Origin: Prorocentrum cordatum
Taxonomy: Eukaryota; Sar; Dinophyceae; Prorocentrales; Prorocentraceae
Assembly (NCBI GenBank): GCA_963575745.1
Contig: CAUYUJ010004336.1
Location: forward strand, 76,001-140,000
DNA length: 64,000 nt
Direction: 5' to 3'
A program made the translations under genes and the position numbers. How positions within the stretch are numbered: the first letter of the stretch is position 1; every line of letters starts with the position of its first letter. The notes beneath the pieces are model-generated. The model searched no databases. It saw only the letters and a list, made by a program, of their open reading frames with translations, and was not told the DNA's origin. This document shows positions 1-9,657 of the stretch, piece after piece.

Positions 1-479
1 GCCCTCGTCGTCCTCCTCCTGGCGACCTCCGTGCTCAGGGACGGGCTGTTTACTGCGTGTTCCCGTAGCGTATTCGGATTAAAATCTTCTCCGCAGCTCT
101 CGCCCACTTCTCGGCATCTCACTGCGAGCTGGGATTCCAGAGAACTTGAGCGTGCGAAGCGTGGGCGATAGGTATTGCGTATGTGTGTACAGCTTTATAT
201 GTATATAAACATGTATACACATGTGCATGCTACTGTGTTGCACGTACTGGCATGCCACTGCATGGTGGTCGATATCTCTGTTTGTTTCATTCATGTTGTT
301 TACGTTTATGTATATCGTCCTATCTCTCGACATAAGAATAGACAGGTAGGTCGGTAGATAGATAGATGGATAGTTAGATAGATAGATTGATCGCTCCCTA
401 TCGGTTCGTATATCGAATGGCCTCCGGCACATCCCGCCACCGTGCCTGGGTTATTGGTATGAGGCTTCGTGGACGTTCG
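1..479. other. No gene seen; short TAGA repeat
   Basis: No convincing coding sequence or RNA gene is visible. A short imperfect tetranucleotide tract of TAGA type lies at about 340-395. The rest resembles unique, moderately AT-rich spacer. Confidence 0.5.
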
Positions 480-1080
480 TTGGGATCTCGTGCGAAGCCT
501 CTCGGGGGCCTCTTGGAGGCAGGTCTGAGGCATCTGGGGGGCTAGTTGGAGGCATATTGGGGCATCTTGGAGCATTTCTGGGGTCTCTTGGAGCCTCTTG
601 TCTTGGGCGCCTCTTGGACCCTCCTGTGGCTTAGTTGAGGCAGAAGATTCGAATTTTCGGTTCGTGGTCCCCCTCGTGCGCCCCTCTTGGGGCCATATTG
701 GGGCCCTCTTGGGCCGTCTTGGGCGCCTCTTGGACCGTATTGGGGCCCTCTTAGTTAGGCCGTCTTGGGGGCCTTTCGGGGTGTCTGGTGGTAACATGTG
801 TGGCCTCTTGGGCTGTCTTCGAACGTCGGAATGCCGAAAAGGCGAGAAGACAACAAAACGTCAAAACCTATGGAAAATCTATGATGTTGGCCTTTGGGGG
901 CCTTCTTCGAAAGACTCTTGGACGCGACGCCTCTTGGGGCGTCTTGGAAGCCTCTCTGACCGTCTTGGGGCATCTTGAGCGTCTTGGAGCGATCTTTAGG
1001 CGTCTCGACGCCCTCTTGGACCATCTCGGGAATCTCTTGGGACTCTCTTGGCACGTCTTGGGCCCAGCCCGAAAAAGTCA
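480..1080 (+). repeat. Family H, CTCTTGG-rich degenerate repeat (copy 1)
   Basis: The stretch is built from variants of GGGGCCTCTTGG at short, irregular spacing, with an AT-richer island at about 825-895. A matching island lies inside the copy at 58.0-58.7 kb, so this is a dispersed family and not a chance low-complexity tract. Long open frames here are a by-product of the repeat. Boundaries are approximate. Confidence 0.7.
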
Positions 1081-1286
1081 CGCGGGGAGATGCGGGAAGC
1101 CCTCGACAAGCCGCGGCAAGCCCCCGGAGATGTTGGGAGATTTGGTAAATTGGGCTCCGGGCACCTAAGAGTCTCCTCAGGAGTGAAGACTGAAGTTAGA
1201 GGATTAGGGGAAGGATCTGAGGGCACGCACATTCCGTGCCCAGAGGCACGGTGGTGGATACACAGAGGTTTGTATATCCCCCTTGT

Positions 1287-1348
1287 CTCTCTCTCTCTTT
1301 CTCTCTATCTCTCTCGTTCTCTACCTCTCTACCGTGTTTTCGCTCTCG

Positions 1349-1398
<50 letters not shown>

Positions 1399-1399
1399 T

Positions 1400-1430
<31 letters not shown>

Positions 1431-1530
1431 TTCTCCCTCTCCCTCTCTCTCTCTCTAGAAGTGCACACCTATAGAATTTCCTACGTGTATAGCGGTCTCT
1501 CCTTCTCTCTCTCTCTCTCTCTATGTGTCT
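1287..1530. repeat. (CT)n dinucleotide tract
   Basis: Two blocks of CTCTCT with scattered T insertions (1287-1457 and 1503-1525), separated by about 45 bp of ordinary sequence. Confidence 0.95.
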
Positions 1531-1799
1531 ATGTGTGTGTATCCTCTCCTGCCTCCCCTCTTCTCTTGCATCCCCTCTCCTCTCGCCTTCTCTTCCATCG
1601 CCATGAAGCCTAGTCGCCCCTTCATCCCACCTCCTCCCTCCCCCCTCCCCCGACTCCGGGGTGCGACGACGGCCGCGCTTCGCGCATCGCGGCCTGAGAC
1701 CGAGAGTTGTCCGCCTCCACGGCGCGAGCGCGCAGCGATCGTGGCGCTGCGCGCCACGCGCGGCGCCAAGCTGGCCGGCCCGCGCAGGCTCCACGGGGG

Positions 1800-2245
1800 C
1801 CACGGCGGCGGAGGAGGAGGAGGAGGAGGGGGAGTAAGAGGAGGAGGAGGAGGAGGAGGAGGAGGAGGAGGAGGAGGAGGAGGAGGAGGAGGAGGGAGGA
1901 GGAGGAGGTGGAGGAGGAGGAGGAGGAGGATGAGGGAGGGACGGAGGAGGAGGAGGCGAGGAGGAGGAGGAGGAGGAGGAGGAGGAGGAGAGGGGGCGAG
2001 GGCGCAGGAGGAGGAGGAGGAGGAGGAGGAGCTGGAGGAGGAGGCTCTCCTGCCGCAGCCCCGAGCGGGCCCATCGCTTCCCCAGCGGCGCGGCGTCTCC
2101 AGGACCACGGCGCGATCCTGCTGGACGCCAGGGTCGGAGCGGGCCCTGGCCGCACGGGGAAGAGGAGGCCGATGAGAAGGAGGCGTGGGAGGAGGAGGAG
2201 GAGGAGGAGGAGGAGGAGGAGGAGGAGGCGGAAGAGGAGGGGACG
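1800..2245. repeat. (GGA)n trinucleotide tracts
   Basis: GGA repeats run at 1806-2045 and 2185-2240 with about 140 bp of GC-rich spacer between them. Frames across the tract give poly-Glu, poly-Gly or poly-Arg, and on the other strand poly-Ser, poly-Leu or poly-Pro. None has other support as a gene. Confidence 0.95.
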
Positions 2246-2534
2246 TCGACGTCCTGCACCAGAACAGCGACATTTGCATGCTGGGGGAGACAGCAACGAC
2301 AGCTTGGTACCGCCCACGGCCATGAACACCTTTCGTAACCATTCTGCGGAGGACGCTACGGGCCAGCTCCTACAACCCGCTGGATTAAAAAGTTGGGACG
2401 GCGGGATTCGAGAGAGAGAGAGACGCTGTTGGCCACCCGTTAGGCCATGGGGCCCAGGACAATGTTGGATTTGATGCCGATTTGGGAGTTTCAGACGCAT
2501 ACCTCACCCCCTTTTTAATATTATAAAGGCCAAA

Positions 2535-2760
2535 TGGGGCCGGCGTCTGAAAGTGGCATTCCGCCTGGGACTTCCTCAAAAAAAGTTTCAGATCGCCTTC
2601 CAGGGCGATCTGAAATTATTCCATGCCGTCTGAAAGTGGCGATTTCGCTTAGGTCTTCCTCACAAAAAGTTTCAGATCGATGTTCATGCCGCCTGAGAGT
2701 GGTCGTTTCGTTTAAGACGTCCTCAAACAGCACTTTCAGGTTGCCTACCATGCCGCCAGA
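2535..2760 (+). repeat. Short tandem repeat, about 85-bp unit
   Basis: Nearly three degenerate units, each with a CTGAAAGTGG-like motif, a CTTCCTCA motif and AAAAGTTTCAGATCG. The first unit contains the palindrome-like pair AGATCGCC/GGCGATCT. It is organised like the larger arrays elsewhere in the window. Confidence 0.7.
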
Positions 2761-3144
2761 AGACAAAGATTTCGTGTGCGATGATTTCCATAATTTTGTG
2801 CTGCAGAGCTCTACGCCCTGCGGAGCCGTTCCGTCATTCGGTTCACGGGCCTGCCTTGGAGTCATCTCGGGGTTGATCGATGGTGGAGGCTCGAGGGCCA
2901 GTCGACCGGCGAAACCCGCGGGGATCGCTCTTTTGCATAGTGCCGGTCACAACATTTTAATCCAGAGGGTGGTATGAGACTAAGGGCGGACTGGTCGCAC
3001 CACAACCAAGCGCCTCAGCCTGCCGCACGGGTGGCAAGAGCAGGACGGACTGCAGCGAGGGTTACCTCATCCACGCGAGGGACTCACTCCATGCGCTAGG
3101 CGACCTCCCCCCGCAGGTTCCACACACCGACATCAACACCCTCC
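2761..3144. other. No gene or known repeat seen
   Basis: Mixed-composition sequence without a recognisable coding region, RNA gene or match to the repeat families named here. Confidence 0.4.
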
Positions 3145-3359
3145 ACCTGCTTTTAAGTCGGGCCTGTCCCCCTACAGGGGGATTTTCTACGAAAAATAGA
3201 AGCACCCCAAAAATGGTAACAACTAATGCAAAAATGATCTCGGAACTAGTTTTGGAATATGTTTGACCATTTGGGCGCATTCTTGGAGTATTTTTTGGTA
3301 TCTTTAATTTTTCATCGGAAATCCCCCTGTAGGGGGACACGCCCGACATAAACCTGCTT
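3145..3359. mobile_element. Family M palindromic transposon, copy M1
   Basis: A non-coding inverted-repeat element (3153-3351) starts TTAAGTCGGGC and ends GCCCGACATAA. Each terminal repeat includes a local hairpin built on CCCCCT/AGGGGG. It is flanked by a perfect 8-bp direct repeat, ACCTGCTT, at 3145-3152 and 3352-3359, which is a target-site duplication. The interior is short and AT-rich and has no transposase, so the copy is non-autonomous. An 8-bp duplication is typical of hAT and a few other DNA transposon superfamilies. The superfamily is not otherwise shown. Confidence 0.9.
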
Positions 3360-3469
3360 CCCTCTCTCTGGCGGCGGTGGGCAACCTGGGGCCCGTGCAG
3401 CGGCCGAGCGCGGCCGCGGTGGGCAGGCCCTTCCGGGAGGCCGCGAGGCGCGCGCCGGCTCGGGCGAGA

Positions 3470-3775
3470 GAACGAGGAGGCGGAGGCGGAGGAGGAGGCG
3501 GAGGAGGAGGAGGAGGAGGAGGCGGAGGCGGAGGAGGAGGAGGAGGAGGAGGAGGCGGAGGGGATGGAGTAGGGAAGCGAGGAGGAGGAGAGGAGAGGAG
3601 GAGGATGGATAGGAAAGGAGGCGGAGAAAGGGGAAGCGGAGGAGGAGGAGGAGGAGGCGGAGGAAGAGGCGGAGGAGGAGGAGGAGGAGGCGGAGAAAGG
3701 GGAAGCGGAGGAGGAGGCGGAGGAGGCGGAGGAGGAGGCGGAGGAGGAGGAGGAGGAGGCGGAGAAAGAGAAGGA
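3470..3775. repeat. (GGA/GGC)n trinucleotide tract
   Basis: About 300 bp of GGA and GGC triplets with a longer internal duplication: a GGAGAAAGGGGAAGCGGAGG block occurs near 3625 and again near 3690. Confidence 0.95.
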
Positions 3776-3839
3776 TCCGGGCGGGCCCGTAACTGCCTCA
3801 CCGACCGCCCCCGCGCTCGCGCGCCCGCCGCCCCCCCAT

Positions 3840-4264
3840 CGCCTTGAGTTTTGAGCGGGCACGTCTTATTTCTGGTTTCGGCCAGGCTTTTCCTTTCCGT
3901 TTTAGTGAAAAATGTATCATCGTGTTGCGTTTTGTTTCCGCTGTCGTTTTCGCATCCTTCTATATTCGTTCTCGGCGTGCCGTGTTTGTTCCGCTTCCGT
4001 CTCAACCCCAAGTGGTCGGTCGTCTCGCGCAGGCAACCCCGGGGGGCCCTTTGCGTCTCTCGGTCCTCTGTCGGAGGAGGCGCCCGGAGCGGAAGAGGCG
4101 CTGCTGTCTTCGACGGGCACAGACTCAGGGGGCGACCGAAGGTTCCGAAGCCTCTGTCTGCTCGCTCTGAAAATATGAAATTGTCAAGACGCTGAAATAC
4201 AACCCTTCTCGAAACCGAACGCACGTTTTTAATGTTGGCCGACGCGCGGAACGCGGCCCACGGG
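3840..4264. other. No gene seen
   Basis: Unique-looking sequence of mixed composition. Several short overlapping frames exist but none resembles a known protein. Confidence 0.4.
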
Positions 4265-4400
4265 GTCAGATGTCTATGCTTTCAGTCGCCGATTTCGGCG
4301 CGAGCACTGAGATTTGGGGGATCCTGGGGCGCCGCCACATCTGGGGAAAAACTGCGTTTGATTTCGAGGGAGGGATGGAAGGACCTCTTTGGGCGAGGGG
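4265..4400 (+). repeat. Family N dispersed repeat, copy 1
   Basis: About 110 bp here align by eye with 41460-41570. Shared blocks include TTCGGCGCGAGCA, TCCTGGGGCGCCGCCAC and TTCGAGGG in the same order. Function is unknown. Confidence 0.6.
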
Positions 4401-4700
4401 GCGTTGGTTTCCTGGCTGCTCTTCAGATCTAGGTCGGGAAGCTTACTCGTTGCCCAAGCTCGCCGTGGCAAGCAAAGCTCCTGGTCCTTATCTGGCGTTC
4501 CTTATGGCAGCACGATCTCGTAAGTGCGAAGCTGGCGTCGGTTTGGGCGGCTTGGGTTTGCCGGAGGCCCACGCGAGGAGCGCCAGACGCGCCCAGGAGC
4601 GGTCAAGAGAGCAACACGAGTCCTGCAAGTGTGTGGCTTGGGCCCACAAGGATCTTGTAGTCTTCATAGAAGTTCTTCACGCTTCGCGTATCCCCACCAG

Positions 4701-5160
4701 TTCATTGCATCTCAGTTGTGGAAGGTTCTCCTGTCAGCATGCTCCACACCCTGGATGCGCGTTCTGGCGTCGCGACTTGGTGTCGCCGTCGGGATTTTCC
4801 GCTGGACTTATGGTTCCAGTCAGTCTGTACTACCTGTCAGGCTTCCTGGATCGATGTCCTCGGGAACGTTCCTTTCTGTTCGCACCTGGACTTCTGGGAA
4901 CGCCTCACGCGCCATTTTGGCTGCGCTTGGTCTCCTCGGTGCCTGTCCTCAGGCTCGTTGGATGCACCGTTGCATGCCCGTCCAGGGGCTGTCTCAGACT
5001 CCCTGGATTGCACGTTGGCTCTGCCGCCCTGGGCGCTGCCGCCCCCCGCCGCCTGATCCGCGGCCCCGCGCGCGTTAGGCAATTTAGTCGCGGCCGTAGC
5101 CCGCCCGCGACCTCCCGCCGCTGGCGCTTCCGCCTGCGGCTGTAAAAAAAAAAAAAAAAA
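4701..5160 (+). mobile_element. Poly(A)-tailed retroposed insertion with 13-bp target duplication
   Basis: A 460-bp segment ends in 17 consecutive A residues (5144-5160). It lies between perfect 13-bp direct repeats GTATCCCCACCAG at 4688-4700 and 5161-5173. Poly(A) directly against a target duplication is the signature of target-primed reverse transcription of an RNA, giving a SINE or processed retrocopy. The insert is GC-rich and its parent RNA is not recognised. Frames through it encode no known protein and run over the left junction, so they are not taken as genes. The 12-mer GCCATTTTGGCT at 4911-4922 matches the core of the dinoflagellate spliced leader but sits in the middle of the insert. 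Confidence 0.85.
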
Positions 5161-5334
5161 GTATCCCCACCAGCCCATTCAGAAATCTGCCCGTGAGAGC
5201 TGGCGGGAAAAGGGACGAAAAAGGTACATGTAGTGAAAAAAGCGGGCAATCAGGGCGAACAGAGAGATCTTTGGGAGCAGGGGAGTGGCCTTGGAGGGCC
5301 TCTCCGGGCCATCCCTGGGGCCCGCGTGGGAGCG

Positions 5335-5490
5335 AAGGAAGGAGGAGGAGAAAGAGGAAGACGGCGACGGCGTCGACGACGACGACCACCACAATGACGA
5401 GGAAGAGGAGGAACATGAAAATGAAGACGATGAGGGCAAGGACGAGTACGAGGAGGAGGAGAAGCAGGACAACGAGGACAAGGACAGAGC
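5335..5490 (+). repeat. GA-rich imperfect trinucleotide tract
   Basis: GAGGA, GACGA and GAAGA motifs mixed with CGACGACGAC. In one frame it reads as an acidic run, but no gene is supported. Confidence 0.7.
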
Positions 5491-5499
5491 CTTCAAAAT

Positions 5500-5680
5500 C
5501 GCATCTGGGAGCCCTTTTGGGACTCTTTTGGAGGATCTCGGGGTCATCGTGGGGCTCTTTTGGGTGGTCTTATGGCCCTCTTTTGGAGCCCTCTTGCGGT
5601 TCTCTCCAGCCCTCGAGGGCCTCTTGGGGCCATTTTGGAGGCCATCGATCAAAATGGAGGGGGGGTCCTAAATCCCATCA
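5500..5680 (+). repeat. Family H fragment
   Basis: Degenerate CTCTTTTGG and CCTCTTGGGGCC motifs like those at 480-1080. Only a partial copy is visible. Confidence 0.6.
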
Positions 5681-6055
5681 GCCCTTTGGGCGAAGGTGGT
5701 CTAGCGACATCGCTCATTCCTCCTCCAAAAGCATACTCCCTTCGGGGAGGCACCCTCCCCTCCCCGAGGTTGTTCTGTGGGGGCCGCGAGGTGGCAGGGG
5801 TGGGCGTCCTCGCCCAAGACGGCCCCAAGGAGGGCACCCGAGGCTCCAAGATGGCTCCAGGAGGGCCCCCAGGGCACAGCCGGGGCCCTGAAGAAGGAAC
5901 CCTTTTCGTTGGGGAGGGGCTCGGTGTTCCTTGACTGTTCTGCAGCTTGCCTCCTGCTTTCCGGAGGCTTCCCGCGGGAAGTCGAAGCTCAGCTTCTGGG
6001 AGGAAGGGGCACCGTTCCTCATTGAGGGTTCCTGGGGTCAACGCCCCGCCTGTAG
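5681..6055. other. GC-rich spacer, no gene seen
   Basis: GC-rich sequence with degenerate GGCCCCAAG motifs that may be decayed family H on the opposite strand. No coding region is recognised. Confidence 0.4.
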
Positions 6056-6382
6056 CTCAAGATAGCCGAAGATGATACAAGATAGCTTGCGACATACCTC
6101 CAGGAGGCCCGACGAGGGCCACAAGACGGTCCCAAGAGCGTTCGGAGCCCCCCCAGGGTCCCACCAGCAGGCCAAAAACCGCTGAGACTTTAGTGCAAAT
6201 CAAGGGTGTTTCACGTCTCGCCCTTTCGCTTCCGATGCGCTCTCGAGGCCTCCAAATGGCCCCAAGATGGCCCAAGCGAGGCCCAAGAGGGACCCAAGAG
6301 GCCCCCCGGGCAGCCCAACGAGCGCTCAAGATCGGCCCGAGAGCGTCCCATAAAGGGCCCCAAGAGACGATTCTGATGTCAT
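6056..6382 (-). repeat. Family H long copy, left arm of a large inverted repeat
   Basis: The complement of this segment is closely similar (estimated around 85-90 percent by eye) to 7488-7806. It has the same succession of landmarks: ATCAGAATCGTC, TTGAGCGCTCGTTGGGC, CGCATCGGAAGCGAAA and TTGATTTG, then GGAGGTATGTCG. The two arms lie 1.1 kb apart in opposite orientation. Confidence 0.85.
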
Positions 6383-6384
6383 CA

Positions 6385-6419
6385 GGGGGGGGGGGGGTGG
6401 GGGGGGGGGGGGGGGGGGG
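6385..6419 (+). repeat. Poly(G) homopolymer
   Basis: About 35 bases of G broken by a single T. Such a run can form a G-quadruplex and is error-prone in sequencing, so its length may be inexact. Confidence 0.9.
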
Positions 6420-6514
6420 CAGACAGAGCACCCCCCCCACCCCCTTGTGACCGGTGGCCTCGAAGATGGCCCCAAGAGGCTCGTCAGGGCTCCCGAGGGA
6501 CCCCAAGACTTGGC

Positions 6515-6640
6515 ATCGCTCGGACGTGTGCATTTTTCCTTCGGCGAGGGCCATCGAGGAGCATCCTTGATGATTTGGCGGAAAAGCCACGCACGAAACC
6601 GAAAAAAGCGCAGGAAATGGACGTCCGAGCGATGGCCCGA
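6515..6640 (+). repeat. Family L dispersed repeat, copy 1
   Basis: It matches 38865-38985. Shared blocks are GGCATCGCTCGGACGTGT, CGGCGAG, CATCGAGGA, CACGCACGAAACCGAAAAA and GGACGTCC in order. It is non-coding and of unknown function. Confidence 0.75.
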
Positions 6641-6779
6641 AGAGGGCGGCTCCAGGGCGGCCCCAAGGAGGGCCCCGAGGCCCTCACGCCCTTCCAAGGC
6701 CACCCCGAGGCCACCCCGCTGCTCCCGGAGATCTCTCCGTTCACCCTGGTTGCCCGTTTTGTTTCACTGTAATGTGTCG

Positions 6780-6960
6780 GGAGGAGGAGGAGGAGGAGGA
6801 GGAGGAGGAGGAGGAGGAGTAGGAGAGGAAGAGGGGGAGAGGGGGAGGGGGAGGGGAGGAGGAGTAGGAGGAGGAGGAATGAAGGAGGAGGAGGAGGGGG
6901 GAGGAGGAGAGGAAGATGAGGAGGGGAGGAGGAGAGGAGAGGCGGTATTAAGAGGTAGTA
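6780..6960. repeat. (GGA)n trinucleotide tract
   Basis: Imperfect GGA repeats with GGGGA and GGAGT interruptions, lying between the two inverted family H arms. Confidence 0.95.
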
Positions 6961-7187
6961 TTTACGAGGGATAGGAGAAGGGATGTGATTGAGTGGGGGA
7001 TGGTGGTAGAGAAGACACATTAGAGGGCAGGGAGCAGATTTCACTGAGTCTGGTGGTGAGCGTTTTCCTGGCCAGCGGCCGCCGGCGGGGCGGCGCCTGC
7101 GGCGGCGGAGCCAGGGTCGGACAGAGCGGGCCCGCAGCGACGAAGTAAGAGCGAGGCGGCGGGGGCATGCCACGCCTAACTCGGCTC

Positions 7188-7376
7188 GGGTGGTTTGCGT
7201 CGTGTCGACCAGCGGCGACCCCAGCGCGGACGTTCAAGGTTGAACGCCGCCGGCGACCCAGAATCTATCGATGTTGAACGATCGGACGTTGCGGCAGCGG
7301 CCGATCGTTCAAGGTTGAACGATCCCTGCGGTGTCAAAAACCAACGCTGGGGTCGGCACGACACGAACCTGCCGAA
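7188..7376 (+). mobile_element. Family G multi-palindrome foldback element, copy G1
   Basis: A roughly 185-bp element ends in imperfect inverted repeats built on GGTTCGTGTCGTGCCGACC. Inside are nested short palindromes: GTTCAAGGTTGAAC twice and paired CGATCGTTC/GAACGATCG motifs. It has the same plan as copies at 10.87 and 60.2 kb. No coding capacity and no clear target duplication were seen. Confidence 0.8.
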
Positions 7377-7487
7377 ACCGAGGCCTCACGCGGCAACCCA
7401 GCGGCGGACCGGCGGGTGGCAAAAAAAAGAGAGCTGGTGGTGATACGCGAACCGTGGAGAATTTCTGTTTCACCCCCCTGGAGCAAT

Positions 7488-7810
7488 CAGAATCGTCCCT
7501 TGGGGCCCTCTGAGGACGCTTTCGGGCAGATCTTGAGCGCTCGTTGGGCCGCCTGGGGGGCCTCTTGGGTCCCTCTTGGGCCTCTCTTGAGCCATCTTGG
7601 GGCCATTGAGAGGCCTCGAAAGCGCATCGGAAGCGAAAAGGCGAGATGTCAAACACCATTGATTTGTATTAACTGTCTGAAAGATGTTTGGCCTCTTGGG
7701 GTTGTCCTGGGGGGGGCTCCGAGAGCATTTGGAACCGTCTTGTGGCCCTCATCGGGCCTCTTGGAGGTATGTCGGAAGCTATCTTGAATTATATTCGGCT
7801 ATCATGAACC
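7488..7810 (+). repeat. Family H long copy, right arm of a large inverted repeat
   Basis: It pairs with the complement of 6056-6382. The sequence runs from a CAGAATCGTCCCTTGGGG-like start to a TATCTTGAATTATATTCGG end. CTCTTGG motifs recur throughout. Confidence 0.85.
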
Positions 7811-8100
7811 GCTTTGGAGGCCCTCTTGGAGCCATCGTGGGCGAAAAAGGGCCCTCTGCCACCTCACATCGCTAGACAACCTTCGCAAAGGGCTGGTGGT
7901 GATGCATTATACTGCGTCTTGTAGGCACGATGGCTGGTATTGTGGTCGCAACCAGGTGCTGACCGCTCCCATTCGCCGCCCTCCTTTCTGGACCAGCCCC
8001 TCTTACCCCGTTTGTCCGGGGCCGCTGTCCTCTCTCGGGCCTCATGCATTCGTTTCTGTCATGGCGCGACTTTCCGCCTCGTATGTTTGCCTCCACCCCA

Positions 8101-8300
8101 TCCTCCTAGAGGAGTCCTCCTCTTCCCCAGTCCTATATCAGTCCTTCTGGAGTCCTTCTGGAGTCTTCCTCCTGCTCCTCCTTCTGGAGTCTTCTCCTCC
8201 ACCTTCTTCTCCCTCTGGAGTCCTCCCCAGTCCCCCTGCTCCTCCTTCTGGAGTCTTCCTCCTCCACCTCATCGTCTTCCTCTCCCCTGCTCTCTGGCGT
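8101..8300 (+). repeat. CTTCTGGAGTC minisatellite with CCT tract
   Basis: CTTCTGGAGTC or CTCTGGAGTC recurs about seven times, separated by TCCTCC runs. No gene is supported. Confidence 0.8.
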
Positions 8301-8848
8301 CAGTAGCGGCCAGAGGCTTTCAAAGCCCCCGCCCACGACCCCAGCGTGCTGGGGTCGCTCCCCCCCCTTTGCCTTGCACGTGACTGGGGCCGCCCCCCGG
8401 CGCAGCTTATGTTTGCGCTTCCCCCCTGCTCTTCGTCATTTTGCCCTCCCCCCCCTCCTCCTCCTCGTCCTTCTCCTCGCCATGCCTCCTCCACGTCCCG
8501 CACGTTCGCAAGGAGGAGGCTGGGCCCGCTACTCGGCAGGACAGCGCCAATTCGGAGGGCTCAGACTGACCTCACATGTAGGTAAGCTGGTCTCAACCCT
8601 GACACTAGTCCTCCGGAGAGAGGGCCTCAATGAGGTTGCAGTTTTTTTGTTTAAGGCCTCCACTCGGCGGTTGCCAAAATGCCTTCCTGGCCCAAGTGCA
8701 GCCCCAGCTCTGCGTGCCATTCTGGAGCCCCTGGGGCCCTTTTTCGGCCTCGTGAGAGCTGCTTGGAGGCCGCGGGGGCCGCCTCGCAAATCCCAAGGAC
8801 ACCTCTGGGCCAGGGGGACACTTTCTGGCAACACCCGATCCTCCTGCT
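8301..8848. other. No gene seen
   Basis: Pyrimidine-rich at 8340-8510 (CCCCCCTCCTCC runs), then mixed sequence. No protein family or RNA gene is recognised. Confidence 0.4.
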
Positions 8849-8998
8849 CTCGAAGAAGAAACAATGACATTAGCGTGAACTTTCGCAGGTCCGCGCGAAT
8901 TTCTCGGATCCCCGGCGCCGCCATGGAGGGGCCCCAGCGCCGATCCAAGAAATCCGCACAGGCCTCCGAAAGTTCATGCTAATGCAATTGTTTGTTCC
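8849..8998 (+). mobile_element. Family X foldback element, copy X1 (reduced centre)
   Basis: Inverted arms of about 60 bp include ATTAGCGTGAACTTTCGC on the left and the complement of CGAAAGTTCATGCTAATG on the right, then a TCCGCGCG, ATTTCT, GGATC core. The central double hairpin of the other copies is mostly missing here and is replaced by a short GGCGCCGCC segment. Confidence 0.85.
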
Positions 8999-9335
8999 TC
9001 TGTGCTGGTGCTGCTGCCAGCTGGTGCGTTAAGTCACAGGGTCAACAGGTGTTTACTGGCGTCCGTGTGAGCGGTTTCTTATTCGGCGTTTCGACATTGA
9101 GCGGAAGGGGGGGGGTCTAGCTCCGCACCTCTGCTTAGCGAGACTCTTCGGAACAGTGCTCCAATAGGGAATCCTGTGGGGGAGCCGCCCACCTGCTCGA
9201 AACAGGCGCCCCAAACAAGGGGCGAAGGGGGGGGGCGAGGGCCCGCGCCGATCGGCAAAGCAGTATGTTAGAAAACGGCCACCATGTGCTAAGCTGTTTC
9301 AGGACATGCTGGAGGGACAAAGAAAAGACATGCTT
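8999..9335. other. No gene seen
   Basis: Mixed sequence with two poly(G) runs (about 9107-9115 and 9229-9235). Nothing else is recognised. Confidence 0.4.
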
Positions 9336-9500
9336 CAGGAGGGGAAAGAATACACAGACACAATCAATCGTCGATCCCCAAGAGAGAATGTGGGAAGAGA
9401 TGGGAACTGGGCGGGAAGACAGAAACCCAGAAAACATGGTAAACTATGGGGAATCCTTTCTGATTTGTGTGTGTTTCTTTGTGTGTCCTTGGGCCCCTTG
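9336..9500 (+). repeat. Family F dispersed repeat, copy F1
   Basis: About 165 bp in the order AGGAGGGGAAAGAA, ACACAGACACAAT, ATCGTCGAT, GGGAAG, AAACCCAGAAAA, GGGGAATCC, GTGTGT and GGGCCCCTT. Five copies exist in the window, all in this orientation. The ends are weakly complementary (CACACAGACA and TGTGTGTCC), so a MITE is possible. ATGCTTC on the left and ATGCTCG on the right may be a decayed target duplication. Confidence 0.85.
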
Positions 9501-9657
9501 GATGCTCGTTCCGCTGTGCTCCCTCCCGCCCGCCTCATCCCCCCTCTGCCCCCGGGGTGAGGGATTCCGGGGGCCCGCGGCGAGGCAGAGGCCGGGGCCC
9601 CTCCGCGGCGGACCCCTTTGTCGAGCCATCGGTGCGGCACGTGCATCGCATATCTTT

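Noticed and set aside
1287-2500. Long overlapping frames encoding poly-Ser, poly-Leu, poly-Glu, poly-Arg and poly-Pro proteins across the CT and GGA tracts
   Set aside because: They are translations of microsatellites, they occur on both strands in all frames, and they contain no non-repetitive domain. The same applies to similar frames at 3.4, 9.7-10.8, 29-30, 34-35, 50.3, 52.2 and 59 kb.
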